From Carya illinoinensis (Eukaryota; Streptophyta; Magnoliopsida; Fagales; Juglandaceae), in assembly GCF_018687715.1 (NCBI RefSeq), contig NC_056764.1, positions 12,929,501 to 12,993,500 of the forward strand: a stretch of DNA of 64,000 bases. Reading direction: 5' to 3'. This document shows positions 36,413-48,133 of this stretch, piece by piece. Position 1 is the first letter of the stretch; each line of letters opens with the position of its first letter. Position numbers and translations under genes: made by a program. The notes beneath the pieces were generated by a model that saw only the letters and a list, made by a program, of their open reading frames with translations, did no database searches and was not told the origin of the DNA.

Positions 36413-37796
36413 TGTGACACCCCCAAATCCCCATGCACGGACACAGGGAAATCGAGACGTCCGGATGATGACCTCACGGGTCATCACCCTATCGACGTGT
36501 ACCAAGTGTGTGTATAAACGAAGAATGTGCACGAGAAATACGCAGCGAAAAGCAAGTCAATAACTAAGTACCAGAATTTTTTCTTGTTTAATACAAAGCT
36601 ATTCCAAAACATACATAAATAAAATATTACAAAACACGCATATAATATAATATCAAATACAAAGCATAACATCAGCAACCCGGCGGAGCCGCATCCTCGG
36701 GCTCAGCCTCCTCCTCCTCATTCTCGAACTCTGCACCAAAAGCTACGGAACCAAAAATGATACCGCAGGTAAGTAAAACTCAAACACTACCAGATAAAAA
36801 CACATAGAACTCAAGCAACAAGGATGCAAGAAAAGCCAATGCACATGTCCCGCAAAACCACATTTTTACCACGCACGCCAAAAACCCATTTGGTTCATAA
36901 AAACATATCCTTAAAACCAAGTCTCGCCATTATCCCAGATAATGACCCAAACCACCATTTTCCCAGAAAATTGATCAAAAGCCTCGAAACCAACCTCGCC
37001 ATTTTTCCAGAAAATGGCCCACATCCGAAAACCATAAAAACGATCCAATTATGCATGCACCATGATCTCCCCTAGGGATCATCCGCACACCCTGGCTCTG
37101 TGTCACACCGCAGGTAACGACCACGCATGTGACACCAACACGAGTGATGCCCAGACTCGCGCCCAGCGCGTACCTGACCAGGCCATCCTCTAGTCCCCGC
37201 CACTCTAAGGACCACGGAGTCGACACGACAACGTTACCGGTTTGGAAAATACTTACAGCGCTATATGGCAATTTTAGAAAACACCCGGCGTTGCAAACGG
37301 CGGAGAAAAAGCAACGTTACAGTGAAAATTCACTGTGGCCGTGGGTTGTGAAATACCCACTTTTGAACGGGGACAAACCAGGGCTTGGGATTGATAGGGA
37401 ATGGTCTAGGGATGATTGTGAAGCTATTGGAAGTGGTGGTTGGCCGTGGGTGGCGGCGAAAACGCCGAAGAGAGGCCGGATTTCCCAAAAAGGAAAGCTA
37501 GCTCGTGGGAGCTGTTCCAGTGGTCGTTGGAGGCCGAAAATAGGTGGGTTAGGACGGCAAGGGACCGGTGATGAAGTGGTGAAGAAATGGTGGTCGGAGG
37601 TGGAGCGACGGCGGTGGATCGGAGCAAAAACCGTGCAGGCTTTGAAGGGCTTTTCCGACCAAACGACCGGCCGGATGGCAGTGGGTTTTGGTGGGGAGGT
37701 GCGCCGGAGGGAGGGGAGTCAAACGGTGGCGGTGGTGAGCCGCACGGTGGCCGGACGGCGGCAGGTCGAGGGTTTGAAGGCTCCGGCGTGAGAGAG

Positions 37797-37850
<54 letters not shown>

Positions 37851-38214
37851 GGGGGGGGTCGACGCGGGAAGGGGAAGGAAAAAAAAAGAAAAGAAAGAAA
37901 AAAGAAAAAAGAGAAAAAGAAAGGGAAAAAGAAAGAAGAAAAAAGAGAAAAAAAGAAAAAGAAAAAAAGAAAAGAGGTGTAGGGAAGGAAGATGAGGTCT
38001 AATCCTCAGTCCGGAAAAACAAAACTAGACCGCCGCAACGAGATTTAAAAACCGTAAAAAGGAAACAAACTAAAAGAAATAAAACACAACATCAATTAAA
38101 TAAATAAAAAAAACCAATTTTAAAGCGCAATAAATTAAAATAAATAAACTAATATATTAATTAAAATAAAAACAACCATTTCAGCGAAAATACAAGCGAA
38201 AGCGGGTCATCACA
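36413..38214 (-). repeat. Gypsy array central LTR (copy B, mosaic)
   Basis: 1802 bp. It shares the ~370-bp deletion with copy A. Its low-coordinate end (TGTGACACCCCC, CACAGGG, GTGTACCAAG, TACCAGAATT) matches copy C, whereas from about 36780 onward it matches copy A. It therefore changes identity within roughly its first 160-370 bp. The (GA)n run is shorter than in A. Confidence 0.9.
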
Positions 38215-38227
38215 ACCTCCCCCCCTT
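38215..38227 (-). other. Polypurine tract of the right internal region
   Basis: The minus strand reads AAGGGGGGGAGGT immediately before the central LTR at 36413-38214. Confidence 0.85.
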
Positions 38228-38331
38228 AAAAACAAATTTCGTCCTCGAAATTTGCAAGATCAACCACCAACTTAAAGCAAGCCACATAAAAGTAGATAAA
38301 CCAACTGTGACCAAGATTAAGATACATACCT

Positions 38332-41300
38332 TCATCCTTCAAACAAATACGGGTACTGCTCCGTCATGTCTGCTACTCGCTCCTAAGAGAAGTCTTGAGC
38401 TAACGGATCTCCCCAAGCCACCTTAACCAAAGGTATCGTCTTGGACCTCAACTGTTGCTCCTTCCAATCTATGATCTGCGACGGAACAACTTCATAAATG
38501 AGATCCGGTTGCAACTGAATACCCGCTGGGTCGACGAAGCGTGGCTCTTGCTGTCCAAAGCTCTTCTTCAGGGATGATACATGGAAGACATCATGAATAT
38601 CCCCAAAATATCCTGGCAAAGCAACTCTATAGGCGACGGACCCTACCTTCTCCAGAATCTGAAAAGGGCCGACATACCTCGGATCCAACTTCCTCTTCTT
38701 ACCAAAACGCTTAACACCTCTCATGGGAGAGACTTTGAGATAAACCCAATCACCAACTTCAAAAGACAACTCTCTCCTCCTGGTGTCAGCGTAGCTTTTC
38801 TGGCGACTCTGAGCTGCCGACATTTTATCTCTGATGATCCGGACTTGGCTTTGCATTTCTTGAATTATTTCGGGTCCAATTATCCTACTCTCCCTGACTT
38901 CATCCCAACACAAGGGCGACCTGCACTTTCTCCATAAAGAGCTTCGTAGGGAGCCATCTAAATGGTCGCATGGAAGCTGTTATTATATGCAAACTCGATG
39001 AGCGGCAAATGGTTTTCCCAACTCCCTTGAAATTCCATGACACATGCTCGCAACATGTCTTCAAGGGTCTGAATGGTGCGCTCTGACTGGCCGTCTGTCT
39101 GCGGGTGATATGCAGTACTGAACTTCAACTTAGTACCCAAAGCTGCCTGCAAACTCTTCCAGAACTGCGACGTGAACCTCGGGTCTCGATCTGACACTAT
39201 ACTCTTTGGTATGCCGTGTAGCCACACTATCTCCTTGACATACAAGCGGGTCAACTTACCCAAAGAGTCGGTGTTATTAACAGGCAGAAAATGAGCACTC
39301 TTCATTAACCGGTCAACAATCACCCAAACAGAATTTTTCCCACTAGGCGTTCTCGGCAAACCCACTACAAAGTCCATCGTGATGTCATCCCATTTCCACT
39401 CAGGAATAGGGAGGGGTTGGAGCATACCTGCAGGTCTTTGATGCTCGGCCTTCACTTGACGGCATGTGTGGCATTTCTCAACATATAAGGCAATATCCTT
39501 CTTCATTCCATCCCACCAATAATTTTTCTTCAAGTCCCGATACATCTTTGTACTGCTGGGATGAACTGAATAAGGGGCCGCATGAGCTTCTGCCATGATT
39601 CGTTCTTTGAATTCCGAATCCTTGGGGACCACTCTGCGATCTCGATACCGAAGTATCCCATCGTTATCCATGCTATAATGCAACGACCCTCGAGATTTTC
39701 TGACTCTTTTTCGGATATCCAGCAGCTTCGGATCCTTCCTTTGAAGAGTCTTCAATTCTTCAAAATCAGTTACCCGAATATCAAGAACTGAAGATAAAAT
39801 CTCTTCTTGCTGCGAACTCTCTATAAGGAGCCTTCTCATCCCACAAAGCAACGAATCCAATTCTGACGGCTCGGCTTCATCCTCCAAGTGTGACTTCCGG
39901 CTCAAAGCATCAACAATTATATTAGCCTTCCCCAGATGGTACTTGATCTCACACTGATAGTCACTGATTAACTCTAGCCATCGCCTCTGCCTCATATTCA
40001 GATTTTTCTGAGAAAACAAATGCTTCAAGCTCTTGTGATCAGTAAATACCTCGCAAGCTTCCCCATACAAGAAGTGCCGCCAGATCTTGAGAGCAAAAAC
40101 AATCGCAGCCAATTCTAGATCGTGCGTCGGATAATTCTTCTCATGGTCCTTTAGCTGACGAGATGCATAGGCAACAACTCGTCCTTCCTGCATAAGGACA
40201 CAACCCAAACCAAACTTAGACGCATCACTGAAGACTACGAAAGGCTTATGCGGTTCTGGGAGCGCTAACACTGGTGCCGTCGTCAACCGGTTCTTTAAGT
40301 CCTGGAAGCTTCTCTCACATTTCTCTGACCAAACAAACTCTGTATTCTTCCGAGTCAAAGCTGTGAGAGGTCCGGATAAGCGAGCAAAACCCTCTACAAA
40401 TCTTCGATAGTAATCGACGAGCCCCAAGAAACTACGGATCTCGCGCACTGTAGTCGGGCGCTGCCATGACAAAATGGCTTCTACCTTACTAGGATCAACA
40501 GCCACTCCATCTCGGGAAATTACATGCCCAAGAAATTTAACTTCTTCCAACCAGAATTCACACTTGCTGAGCTTGGCGTACAGTTGGTGTTCTCTCAATT
40601 TCCCAAGTACCAGACGAAGATGATACACATGTTCTTCAACATCTCGGGAATAAATCAGAATATCATCAATAAATACTACCACAAAGGAATCCAGATAAGG
40701 TCGAAACACTCGATTCATTAAATCCATGAAAGCAGCAGGGGCATTAGCTAACCCAAACGGCATCACCTTAAATTCATAATGCCCATACCTCGACCTGAAA
40801 GCAGTCTTAGGCACATCCTTGTCTCTGATCCTCAGCTGGTAGTATCCCGACCTCAAATCAATTTTAGAGAACACGGCTGCTCCTTGAAGCTGATCAAATA
40901 AATCATCTATCCGCGGGAGAGGATATTTATTTTTTATGGTTACCTTATTCAATTCCCGATAATCTATGCACATACGGAGGGTTCCATCTTTCTTTTTAAC
41001 AAACAAAACTGGTGCACCCCACGGTGAAGTACTAGGCTGAATAAATCCCTTCTCTACCAGCTCTTGCAACTGAGTCTTCAACTCTTTTAATTCAGCCGGT
41101 GCCATGCGATAAGGAGCTTTATGCACAGGAGCCGCTCCAAGTTCCAAGTCTATAACAAACTCCATCTCCCGCACAGGGGGTAGTCCGGGTAAGTCATCCA
41201 CAAACACATCGGGAAATTCTTCCACAACTGGAATGTCTGCCAACGACTTCTTCTCAGATGGCGTGGACACCATCTGAACCAAGAATGCATCCGCTCCCCA

Positions 41301-41716
41301 TGCAATCTCTCTTCTTGCTTGAATCGCCGATATAACTATCGGCTTTTCTTTTAATTTACTCCCCGCAAATTCCAGACAATCACCATCTGGAAGCTGAAAG
41401 CTAATTTTCTGACTTCTGCAATTAATACTAGCAGAATATTGGTATAGCCAATCCATTCCGAGGATGATATCAAAACCCAACAGCTTGAATACTACCAAAT
41501 CAGCATCCAAGAACCTTCCCTCAAAATTTAACGGGCATCCCAAAGCAACCTTGGAACACCACACCATTTCACCATCGGGTAGAGCCACTACCATAGACTT
41601 CGGCAACGGTTCCGTAACCAAATTACACACCCGCGCAAACATGGAAGATACAAATGACTGCGATGCACCGGAATCAAACAAAGTACAAGCATAAAACTCA
41701 TACAAACGGACTCTTC
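38332..41716 (-). pseudogene. pol: Gypsy pol, right copy, with the same lesions
   Basis: The 923-codon open part (41729-38958 as read from an upstream in-frame codon) translates identically to the left copy. TAG at 38958-38960, one-G deletion near 38928-38934 and TAG at 38383-38385 are all shared; the natural stop is at 38332. Protease (FDSGASQ), RT (FIDD), RNase H, integrase and chromodomain-like C-terminus are all recognisable. Because the disabling mutations are common to both copies, pol function was lost before the array doubled. Confidence 0.92.
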
Positions 41717-41811
41717 CTGAACCAAACACATCAACCCATGAAATCCAAAAAGCAAAGAATAAATCAAATACACCAAAATTAAATCCAACTTAAAATTAAA
41801 TTAATCCATAC
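41717..41811 (-). other. Predicted 95-nt intron between gag and pol (right copy)
   Basis: Identical in boundaries, phase and length to 34810-34904: GTATGG start, GGTTCAG end on the minus strand. It contains the gag stop. Confidence 0.75.
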
Positions 41812-43024
41812 CTGTAATTACTCCAGCATCATGGGTCGCTGGCGCCTCATCATCCACCTCTCCAGGTGTGACAGCATAAACCCGGGCTTGCACTGTTTGT
41901 CTCGGGTTTGTTCTTCCACCGCGTCTACCTCCACGGCTTCCTTGAACTGTTCTTGGACATTCTCGGGCAAAGTGACCCTGCTGGCCACAATTATAACATC
42001 GAGTTCCACTAGGTTGGCACTCACCCACATGGGCTCTATTACAAACTCCGCAAACAGGCACACGTCCTCCCATGCGAAAACTTGAGGATGCTTGCGGTCG
42101 AGTCCCGGTCCGCTGAACAAATTTCTGAGGCGAACCCGAGCTGCTTCCTTCACCAGAAAAACTCCGCCTCTTATGCCCTGGAGGGGAGCCCATACTCAGA
42201 TTATTTTCTCGTTCCACCAGGGTGGCCACATCCACTAATTCCTGAAAAGTGGATATCCGATGGCTGACCACCATACGGCGTATATCAAGGCGTAGTCCCT
42301 CCTGAAAACGATCAGCTCGCATCTCCTCTGTGGCGATAAGGTGAGGAGCAAATCGCTCAAGTTCTATGAATCTCCGGGCGTACTGTTCCACTGTCGTGCC
42401 CCCTTGGACCAAATCTGAGAACTCTCTCGCCTTTTGCTTCCTTACCGATGTGGGAAAGAAGCAGTCATTAAACTCCTTCTTGAAGCGCTGCCAGGTCACC
42501 GCAGCAAAAGGCCCCAATTCTGATTCCAGCATCACTCTCTTGGTATCCCACCAATCCGAAGCAGTGCCTCGCAAGAGATAGCTGGCGTAGAGTACCTGTT
42601 GCACCTCGGTGCATCCACACACCTTAAATGTTCTCTCCAGGTCCTTGATCCACTTTCCAGCTCAAAGCGGATCCTCTTCTCCAGTGAAGTGTGGAGTCCT
42701 ATGCGCCAGGAAGCGCTCATAGGTGCACCCAGCTTGCACCATGCTGCTAGATCCTCCCGGGTAAGGCCAAGGCCCTCCCTGATACGGCCAAGGACCTCCT
42801 GGTTGCGGCCAAAATCCTTCTTGTTGCGGACAAGGCCCTCCTTGTGGCGGCCAGGGACCCCCTTGCTGTGGCCAAGGTCCCCCTGGTTGTGGCCAAGGCC
42901 CTGTCTGTTGTGGCCTATAATTTTGCTGCATAAACTCCGTCATCTACCTTATGGCTTGAGCTATGGAGTCGTCTCTTGATGTATTGTCCCGTGGCTCCTG
43001 AGTAGATTTCTTTGGCCTTCCCAT
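41801..43024 (-). pseudogene. gag: Gypsy gag, right copy, with the same two stops
   Basis: Offset exactly 6907 bp from the left copy. ATG at 43022-43024; TAG at 42944-42946 and TGA at 42662-42664; frame closes at 41801-41803. Same GPWP-type repeat block (about 42737-42912), capsid domain and CYNCGQQGHFAREC knuckle. It has Arg where the left copy has Leu in DIRxMV (ATACGGCG versus ATAAGGCG on the plus strand near 42276 and 35369). The younger element at 55457 also has Arg, so the left-copy Leu is derived. Sharing both stops shows that the copies diverged after inactivation. Confidence 0.9.
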
Positions 43025-43303
43025 TTTCCTGCCACCACAACCTTTGACCCCCTTTCAGAAAACAAAAACAAATAAAACTAACAACCAACAAAAACAGAAC
43101 CAAAGACCAACACCACATCACAGAAAACAAAAGAAACCAACTTGCAAAAACATAACCAAATAAATAAAAACAAACAAACAAGCTCAAACAAATAAAAAAA
43201 ATAAAACAAATCAAATAGCTGTACTTAACATAATTTTCAAAACATAACTTTAAAAAGCATTCTGGTACTACCTACGGGACATGTGGTTTTACCCAGAGCC
43301 AAA

Positions 43304-43317
43304 CCGCTCTGATACCA
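43304..43317 (-). other. Primer binding site of the right internal region
   Basis: Same TGGTATCAGAGCGG on the minus strand, two bases after the LTR at 43320. Confidence 0.9.
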
Positions 43318-43319
43318 CC

Positions 43320-45064
43320 TGTGACACCCCCAAATCCCCATGCACGGACACAGGGAAATCGAGACGTCCGGATGATGACCTCACGGGTCATCACCCTATC
43401 GACGTGTACCAAGTGTGTGTATAAACGAAGAATGTGCACGAGAAATACTCAGCGAAAAGCAAGTCAATAACTAAGTACCAGAATTTTTTCTTGTTTAATA
43501 CAAAGCTATTCCAAAACGTACATAAATAAAATATTACAAAACACGCATATAATATAATATCAAATACAAAGCATAACATCAGCAACCCGGCGGAGCCGCA
43601 TCCTCGGGCTCAGCCTCCTCCTCCTCATTCTCGAACTCTGCACCAAAAGCTACGGAACCAAAAATGATACCGCAGGTAAGTAAAACCCAAACACTACCAG
43701 ATAAAAACACATAGAACTCAAGCAACAAGGATGCAAGAAAAGCCAATGCACATGTCCCGCAAAACCACATTTTCACCACGCACGCCAAAAACTCATTTGG
43801 TCCATAAAAACATATCCTTAAAACCAAGCCTCGCCATTATCCCAGATAATGACCCAAACCACCATTTTCTCAGAAAATGGATCAAAATCCTCGAAACCAA
43901 CCTCGCCATTTTCCCAGAAAATGGCCCACATCCGAAAACCATAAAAACGATCCAATTATGCATGCACCATGATCTCCCCTAGGGATCATCCGCACACCCT
44001 GGCTCTGTGCCACACCGCAGGTAACGACCACGCATGTGACACCTATACGAGTGATGCCCAGACTCGCGCCTAGCGCGTACCTGACCAGGCCATCCTCTAG
44101 TCCCCGCCACTCTAAGGACCACGGAGTCGACACGACAGTGTTACCGTATCGTGCGATCCGGTCGTCGCCCTGCGACAACCCAGGGGATGTCACTCAGTTT
44201 TATCCACTCCCGAGTGATCAGAGGAGCTCCACCGGGATAATAACTCATCCCGGCTTGGGCTCGTGAGACACACGCACCCAAAAACCATTCACGCCAGCAA
44301 AACAAGATTTCTCAAATAAAATAAAATACACATGCATGCACCATGCAAATGCAATTATCAATGCACAAAACAAACAACCAACCATAACACAATAAATCAA
44401 GCAACTCCGTCCTCCATCCATCCGACCCCCGAACTCCTCGGACTCAGTCTGGAATCAACCAACCAGCAGCAATAAATAAATTGAATGAGCGATATATATT
44501 TAAATCTGAAAATAGGGTTTGGAAAATACTTACAGCGCTATATGGCAATTTTAGAAAACACCCGGCGTCGCAAACGGCGGAGAAAAAGCAACGTTACAGT
44601 GAAAATTCACTGTGGCCGTGGGTTGTGAAATACCCACTTTTGAACGGGGACAAACCAGGGCTTGGGATTGATAGGGAATGGTCTAGGGATGATTGTGAAG
44701 CTATTGGAAGTGGTGGTTGGCCGTGGGTGGCGGTGAAAACTTCAGAGAGAGGCCGGATTTCCCAAAAAGGAAAGCTAGCTCGTGGGAGCTGTTCCGGTGG
44801 TCGTTGGAGGCCGAAAATAGGTGGGTTAGGACGGCAAGGGACCGGTGATGAAGTGGTGAAGAAATGGTGGCCGGAGGTGGAGCGACAGCGGCAGATCGGA
44901 GCAAAAACCGTGCAGGCTTTGAAGGGCTTTTCCGGCCAAACGGCTGGCCGGATAGGGGTGGGTTTTGGTGGGGAGGTGCGCCGGAGGGAGGGGAGTCGAA
45001 CGGTGGCGGCGGTGAGCCGCACGGTGGCCGGACGGCCACAGGTCGAGGGGTTGAAGGCTCCGGC

Positions 45065-45135
<71 letters not shown>

Positions 45136-45502
45136 GGGGGGGTCGACGCGGGAAGGGGAAGGAAAAAAAAAGAAAAGAAAGAAAAAAGAAAAAAGAGAAA
45201 AAGAAAGGGAAAAAGAAAGAAGAAAAAAGAGAAAAAAAAAAAAGAAAAAGGAAAAAAGAAAAGAGGTGTAGGGAAGGAAGATGAGGTCTAATCCTCAGTC
45301 TGGGAAAACAAAACTAGACCGCCGCAACGAGATTTAAAAACCGTAAAAAGGAAACAAACTAAAAGAAATAAAACACAACATCAATTAAATAAATAAAAAA
45401 ACCAATTTTAAAGCTCAATAAATTAAAATAAATAAACTAATATATTAATTAAAATAAAAACAACCATTTCAGCGAAAATACAAGCGAAAGCGGGTCATCA
45501 CA
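43320..45502 (-). repeat. Gypsy array outer LTR (5' LTR, copy C)
   Basis: 2183 bp, starting TGTGACACCCCC and ending GGGTCATCACA on the plus strand. It keeps the ~370-bp segment 44147-44516 that A and B lack; the same segment is present in the plus-strand element at 55457-57814, so its absence from A and B is a deletion. (GA)n lies at 45066-45134. Private changes include TACTCAG near 43447. Confidence 0.9.
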
Positions 45503-46793
45503 CCTCTCACGCCAGCACCTCTAACTTGCAATACTTACTCTTCTTTCTTTTTGTCTTCTCTTATTCTTTTTCTCCTCCTCTCAACCTACCACCCATGAAC
45601 AAGTTGTTGTTGTGAGTTACGACCAAGTCGTAATCTACGACAGTACTACCACAACTTGGTCGTGGATCTCTATGACTCAATACCATGGTCGCTTCTGTAG
45701 ATCAATAAGTTAAAGACCCACAGCTATGATCATGCTTTTGCAAGCTTTATGACCAGTGGGTGCGGAAGGGTTGGTTGCTTGCCTGTATAGGTCGAGTAAG
45801 ACTCCTAACACAATCGAATAATGTTAGGCATAGGTATCCAAGTTTGTATAAGCCTTCTAAAAAAAGTGTGGCCCACCATAAAAATTGTGAATTTTTGGAG
45901 TTGGTTCAATTTTTTTCCAAAATGATTGCACAAGACTTACACATCTTAAACTCGCACAAATAAGTTTTCCACAAAAATATGAGCAAAAAATAATAATAAT
46001 AAAAAAGGAAATGACAGGAAGATGTCAAGGAGTCCCTTCCTCTCGAAGCAATGGGACTTGAAAAAAGAAGAAAAATATGAACAACTCCTTATGATCTACC
46101 CTATTTGAGATTTAGTCCATATGCAATTATTTAGGATTAACACACCTCATGCTATGATAATTTTGAATTGGCCTCTTCCATCACAAATATTGTTCATCCT
46201 AGCCAACAGAAGACACATATCACCTTGTGAGGTTGACATGTGTTGAACATATTTTTCTCTTTTTCAAAAATGAAATAAAATTATAATATATTGATACAAA
46301 AATATAAAATAAAAACCACCATGAGTGGCCAAAGCCAAACACTCCATGGGTGGCTCATGCCTTGGGGCCACCACTAGGTAGCCGAATCTAGACACCCCAT
46401 GGTGGCCTAGTAACTAGGGTCACCATGGGATTCAGTCACTCGTGATGGCTAGAGGGGGAGGGTCCCCTCCCTACCCATGGTATTTTTGTTTTACTTTTAC
46501 TTTTATTTTTTTAAATAAGTTATTTTTTTCCTATTTTCCATTTTTGTTTTAATTTTTAAAACTAAGAAAACAAATGTTAAACACATGGCAGCCTACCTAG
46601 TATGGGTATTTGGTCCAAAAAGAGGAAATGAAAGGGAGAACTTATTTGTGGCCAACTTACCAATAATATTGTAGTTCGTAATCATAATTGTCTAATGTAT
46701 ATTGGGCCTACAGATACTCCCAATAAGGCCCTAGGTATAATTTAAAAAAATACCAAAATTTTAAAAAGGCATAGAAGATTTGTATTTTCATTC
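45503..46793. other. Non-coding sequence right of the gypsy array
   Basis: Begins with the CCTCT duplication and the rest of the CT-rich patch interrupted at 29466. A short inverted pair (ACGACCAAGT near 45620, ACTTGGTCGT near 45654) and a GGTGGC/GCCACC-rich stretch at 46320-46480 are present. No gene or transposon end recognised. Confidence 0.5.
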
Positions 46794-46966
46794 AGAGAAA
46801 TACTATAAAGAAATCTTACACTACACACATCCACCTAACCAATATGTGATTTATCATTTTTGTCATTCCTTAAATAGAAGAGCAAAAATGACAAATCACT
46901 TGTTGATTTGTCACTTGTTGATTAAGTGGATGTGTGTAGTGTAAAGATTTCATGTAGAATTTCTCT
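46794..46966. mobile_element. Foldback miniature inverted-repeat element
   Basis: The left arm AGAGAAATACTATAAAGAAA...ACACTACACACATCCAC matches the reverse complement of the right arm ending ...GTGTGTAGTGTAAAGATTTC...ATTTCTCT. Arms of roughly 60-70 bp meet around an AT-rich centre near 46870. No coding capacity. Target duplication not determined. Confidence 0.75.
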
Positions 46967-47429
46967 TTCAACAAGGATTCGTATTAGAGAAAATCTAAAT
47001 AGAACCCTCACACTCACCCTCCACAAAAGCAAATTTTGAATTGTCATTTCTGCCCTTAAAATTACAAATTATAGTTCATTTCCTCATATTACCGAACTTA
47101 TTCTTCTTCTCCTCCCTTCAATGTCTCCATCTCCCAGCTCCTTTAAGTTTCCTTCACTTTCTCCTCCATCCATCTTCTTCTTCTCTAGTGTCTCCTTCAC
47201 GTTCTCCTCCTGCTGGCATCTCCTTCTCTCAGCTCCTTCAAGTTCTTTCCATAAACAGGTTAAATATAAGACGAGAAATGCATTCATAGATATTTACAAA
47301 ACAGTAATAATAATAATAAAGATTCACATTTTCCAAAGCATTAATACCACAAGTAATAAAAAAAAAAACATGAATAACCCCACTTGCTTCCCCAAGATTT
47401 CTGGGGAAAAAACTCCGTTGGTCATTTCT

Positions 47430-48133
47430 TAGGGATGTAACCGGTCCGGTCCGGTCTAGTTTTGGACAAAATTTGGGATCGAACCGATATGCATCGGTTT
47501 TGCAATTCTCAAAATCAATTACGCACCGGTTACCCTTCTAAACTGGTACTCTGGTTTTACCGGTTTCCAGTCCGGTTCAATATATTTTTCGACTTTAATA
47601 TACTATATTATATATATAGTGATAATATATAATATAATATATTATAGTATATATTACTATAGTGATAATATATTGTAGTACATTATAATATATATTATAA
47701 TTGTATTATAGACATTAATGATATATTATAATATATAATATTGTGATATATTATAATATATTATAATATATAGTGATATAGTACTAGTATAACTATTAAT
47801 ATGCACTATATAATATTAGTATAACTATTAATACAATAAATTATAGTGATATAAGATTTTAAATTTTAATATTATATTAATTAGTAATTTACCATATAAT
47901 ACAAAACTATTTTATATATAATTATAGATTATATATATAAATTATATACAATATAAAAAATTTAAAATATATATAAACCGGTCCAGTTTGATTTTAGAAA
48001 AACAAACAAGGGAACGGGACCGATTTTGACCGGTTTTAAAAAAAATAAAACTGGTACTGGACTGAACTAAACTCACCGGTTCAGTCTAGTCAAATCCAAT
48101 TTACCGGTTCACTTATTTGTTTTTACACCCCTA
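47430..48133. mobile_element. hAT-like non-autonomous element
   Basis: Ends TAGGGATGTAAC and (other strand) TAGGGGTGTAAA, with ACCGGT/CCGGTCCGGT-rich subterminal regions at both sides. Flanks GTCATTTC (47421-47428) and GTCATTTA (48134-48141) match at 7 of 8 bases, consistent with the 8-bp duplications of hAT transposons. The interior (47590-47960) is almost pure TA-rich sequence. No transposase. Confidence 0.75.

Larger units (their letters stand above)
29472..45502 (-). mobile_element. Tandem Ty3/gypsy chromovirus array: LTR-internal-LTR-internal-LTR
   Basis: Three LTRs (29472-31307, 36413-38214, 43320-45502) alternate with two 5105-bp internal regions (31308-36412 and 38215-43319) that are almost identical. 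The whole 16-kb array is bounded by a single 5-bp duplication CCTCT (29467-29471 and 45503-45507); no duplication flanks the central LTR. Protease-RT-RNase H-integrase order plus a C-terminal chromodomain-like segment identify a chromovirus, most like the Tekay/Del group given the ~2-kb LTRs. Both copies carry the same stops and one frameshift, so the array is inactive. Confidence 0.92.

Noticed and set aside
29472..45502. Two independent insertions of the same gypsy family side by side
   Set aside because: Single outer CCTCT duplication, shared lesions and a mosaic central LTR fit recombination within one element better.
29472..45502. Assembly artefact duplicating one element
   Set aside because: Differences between copies (LTR lengths, gag Leu/Arg, ATATGG versus ATGTGG near the primer site) and the patterned mosaic LTR argue against a simple duplication error, though only long reads can exclude it.
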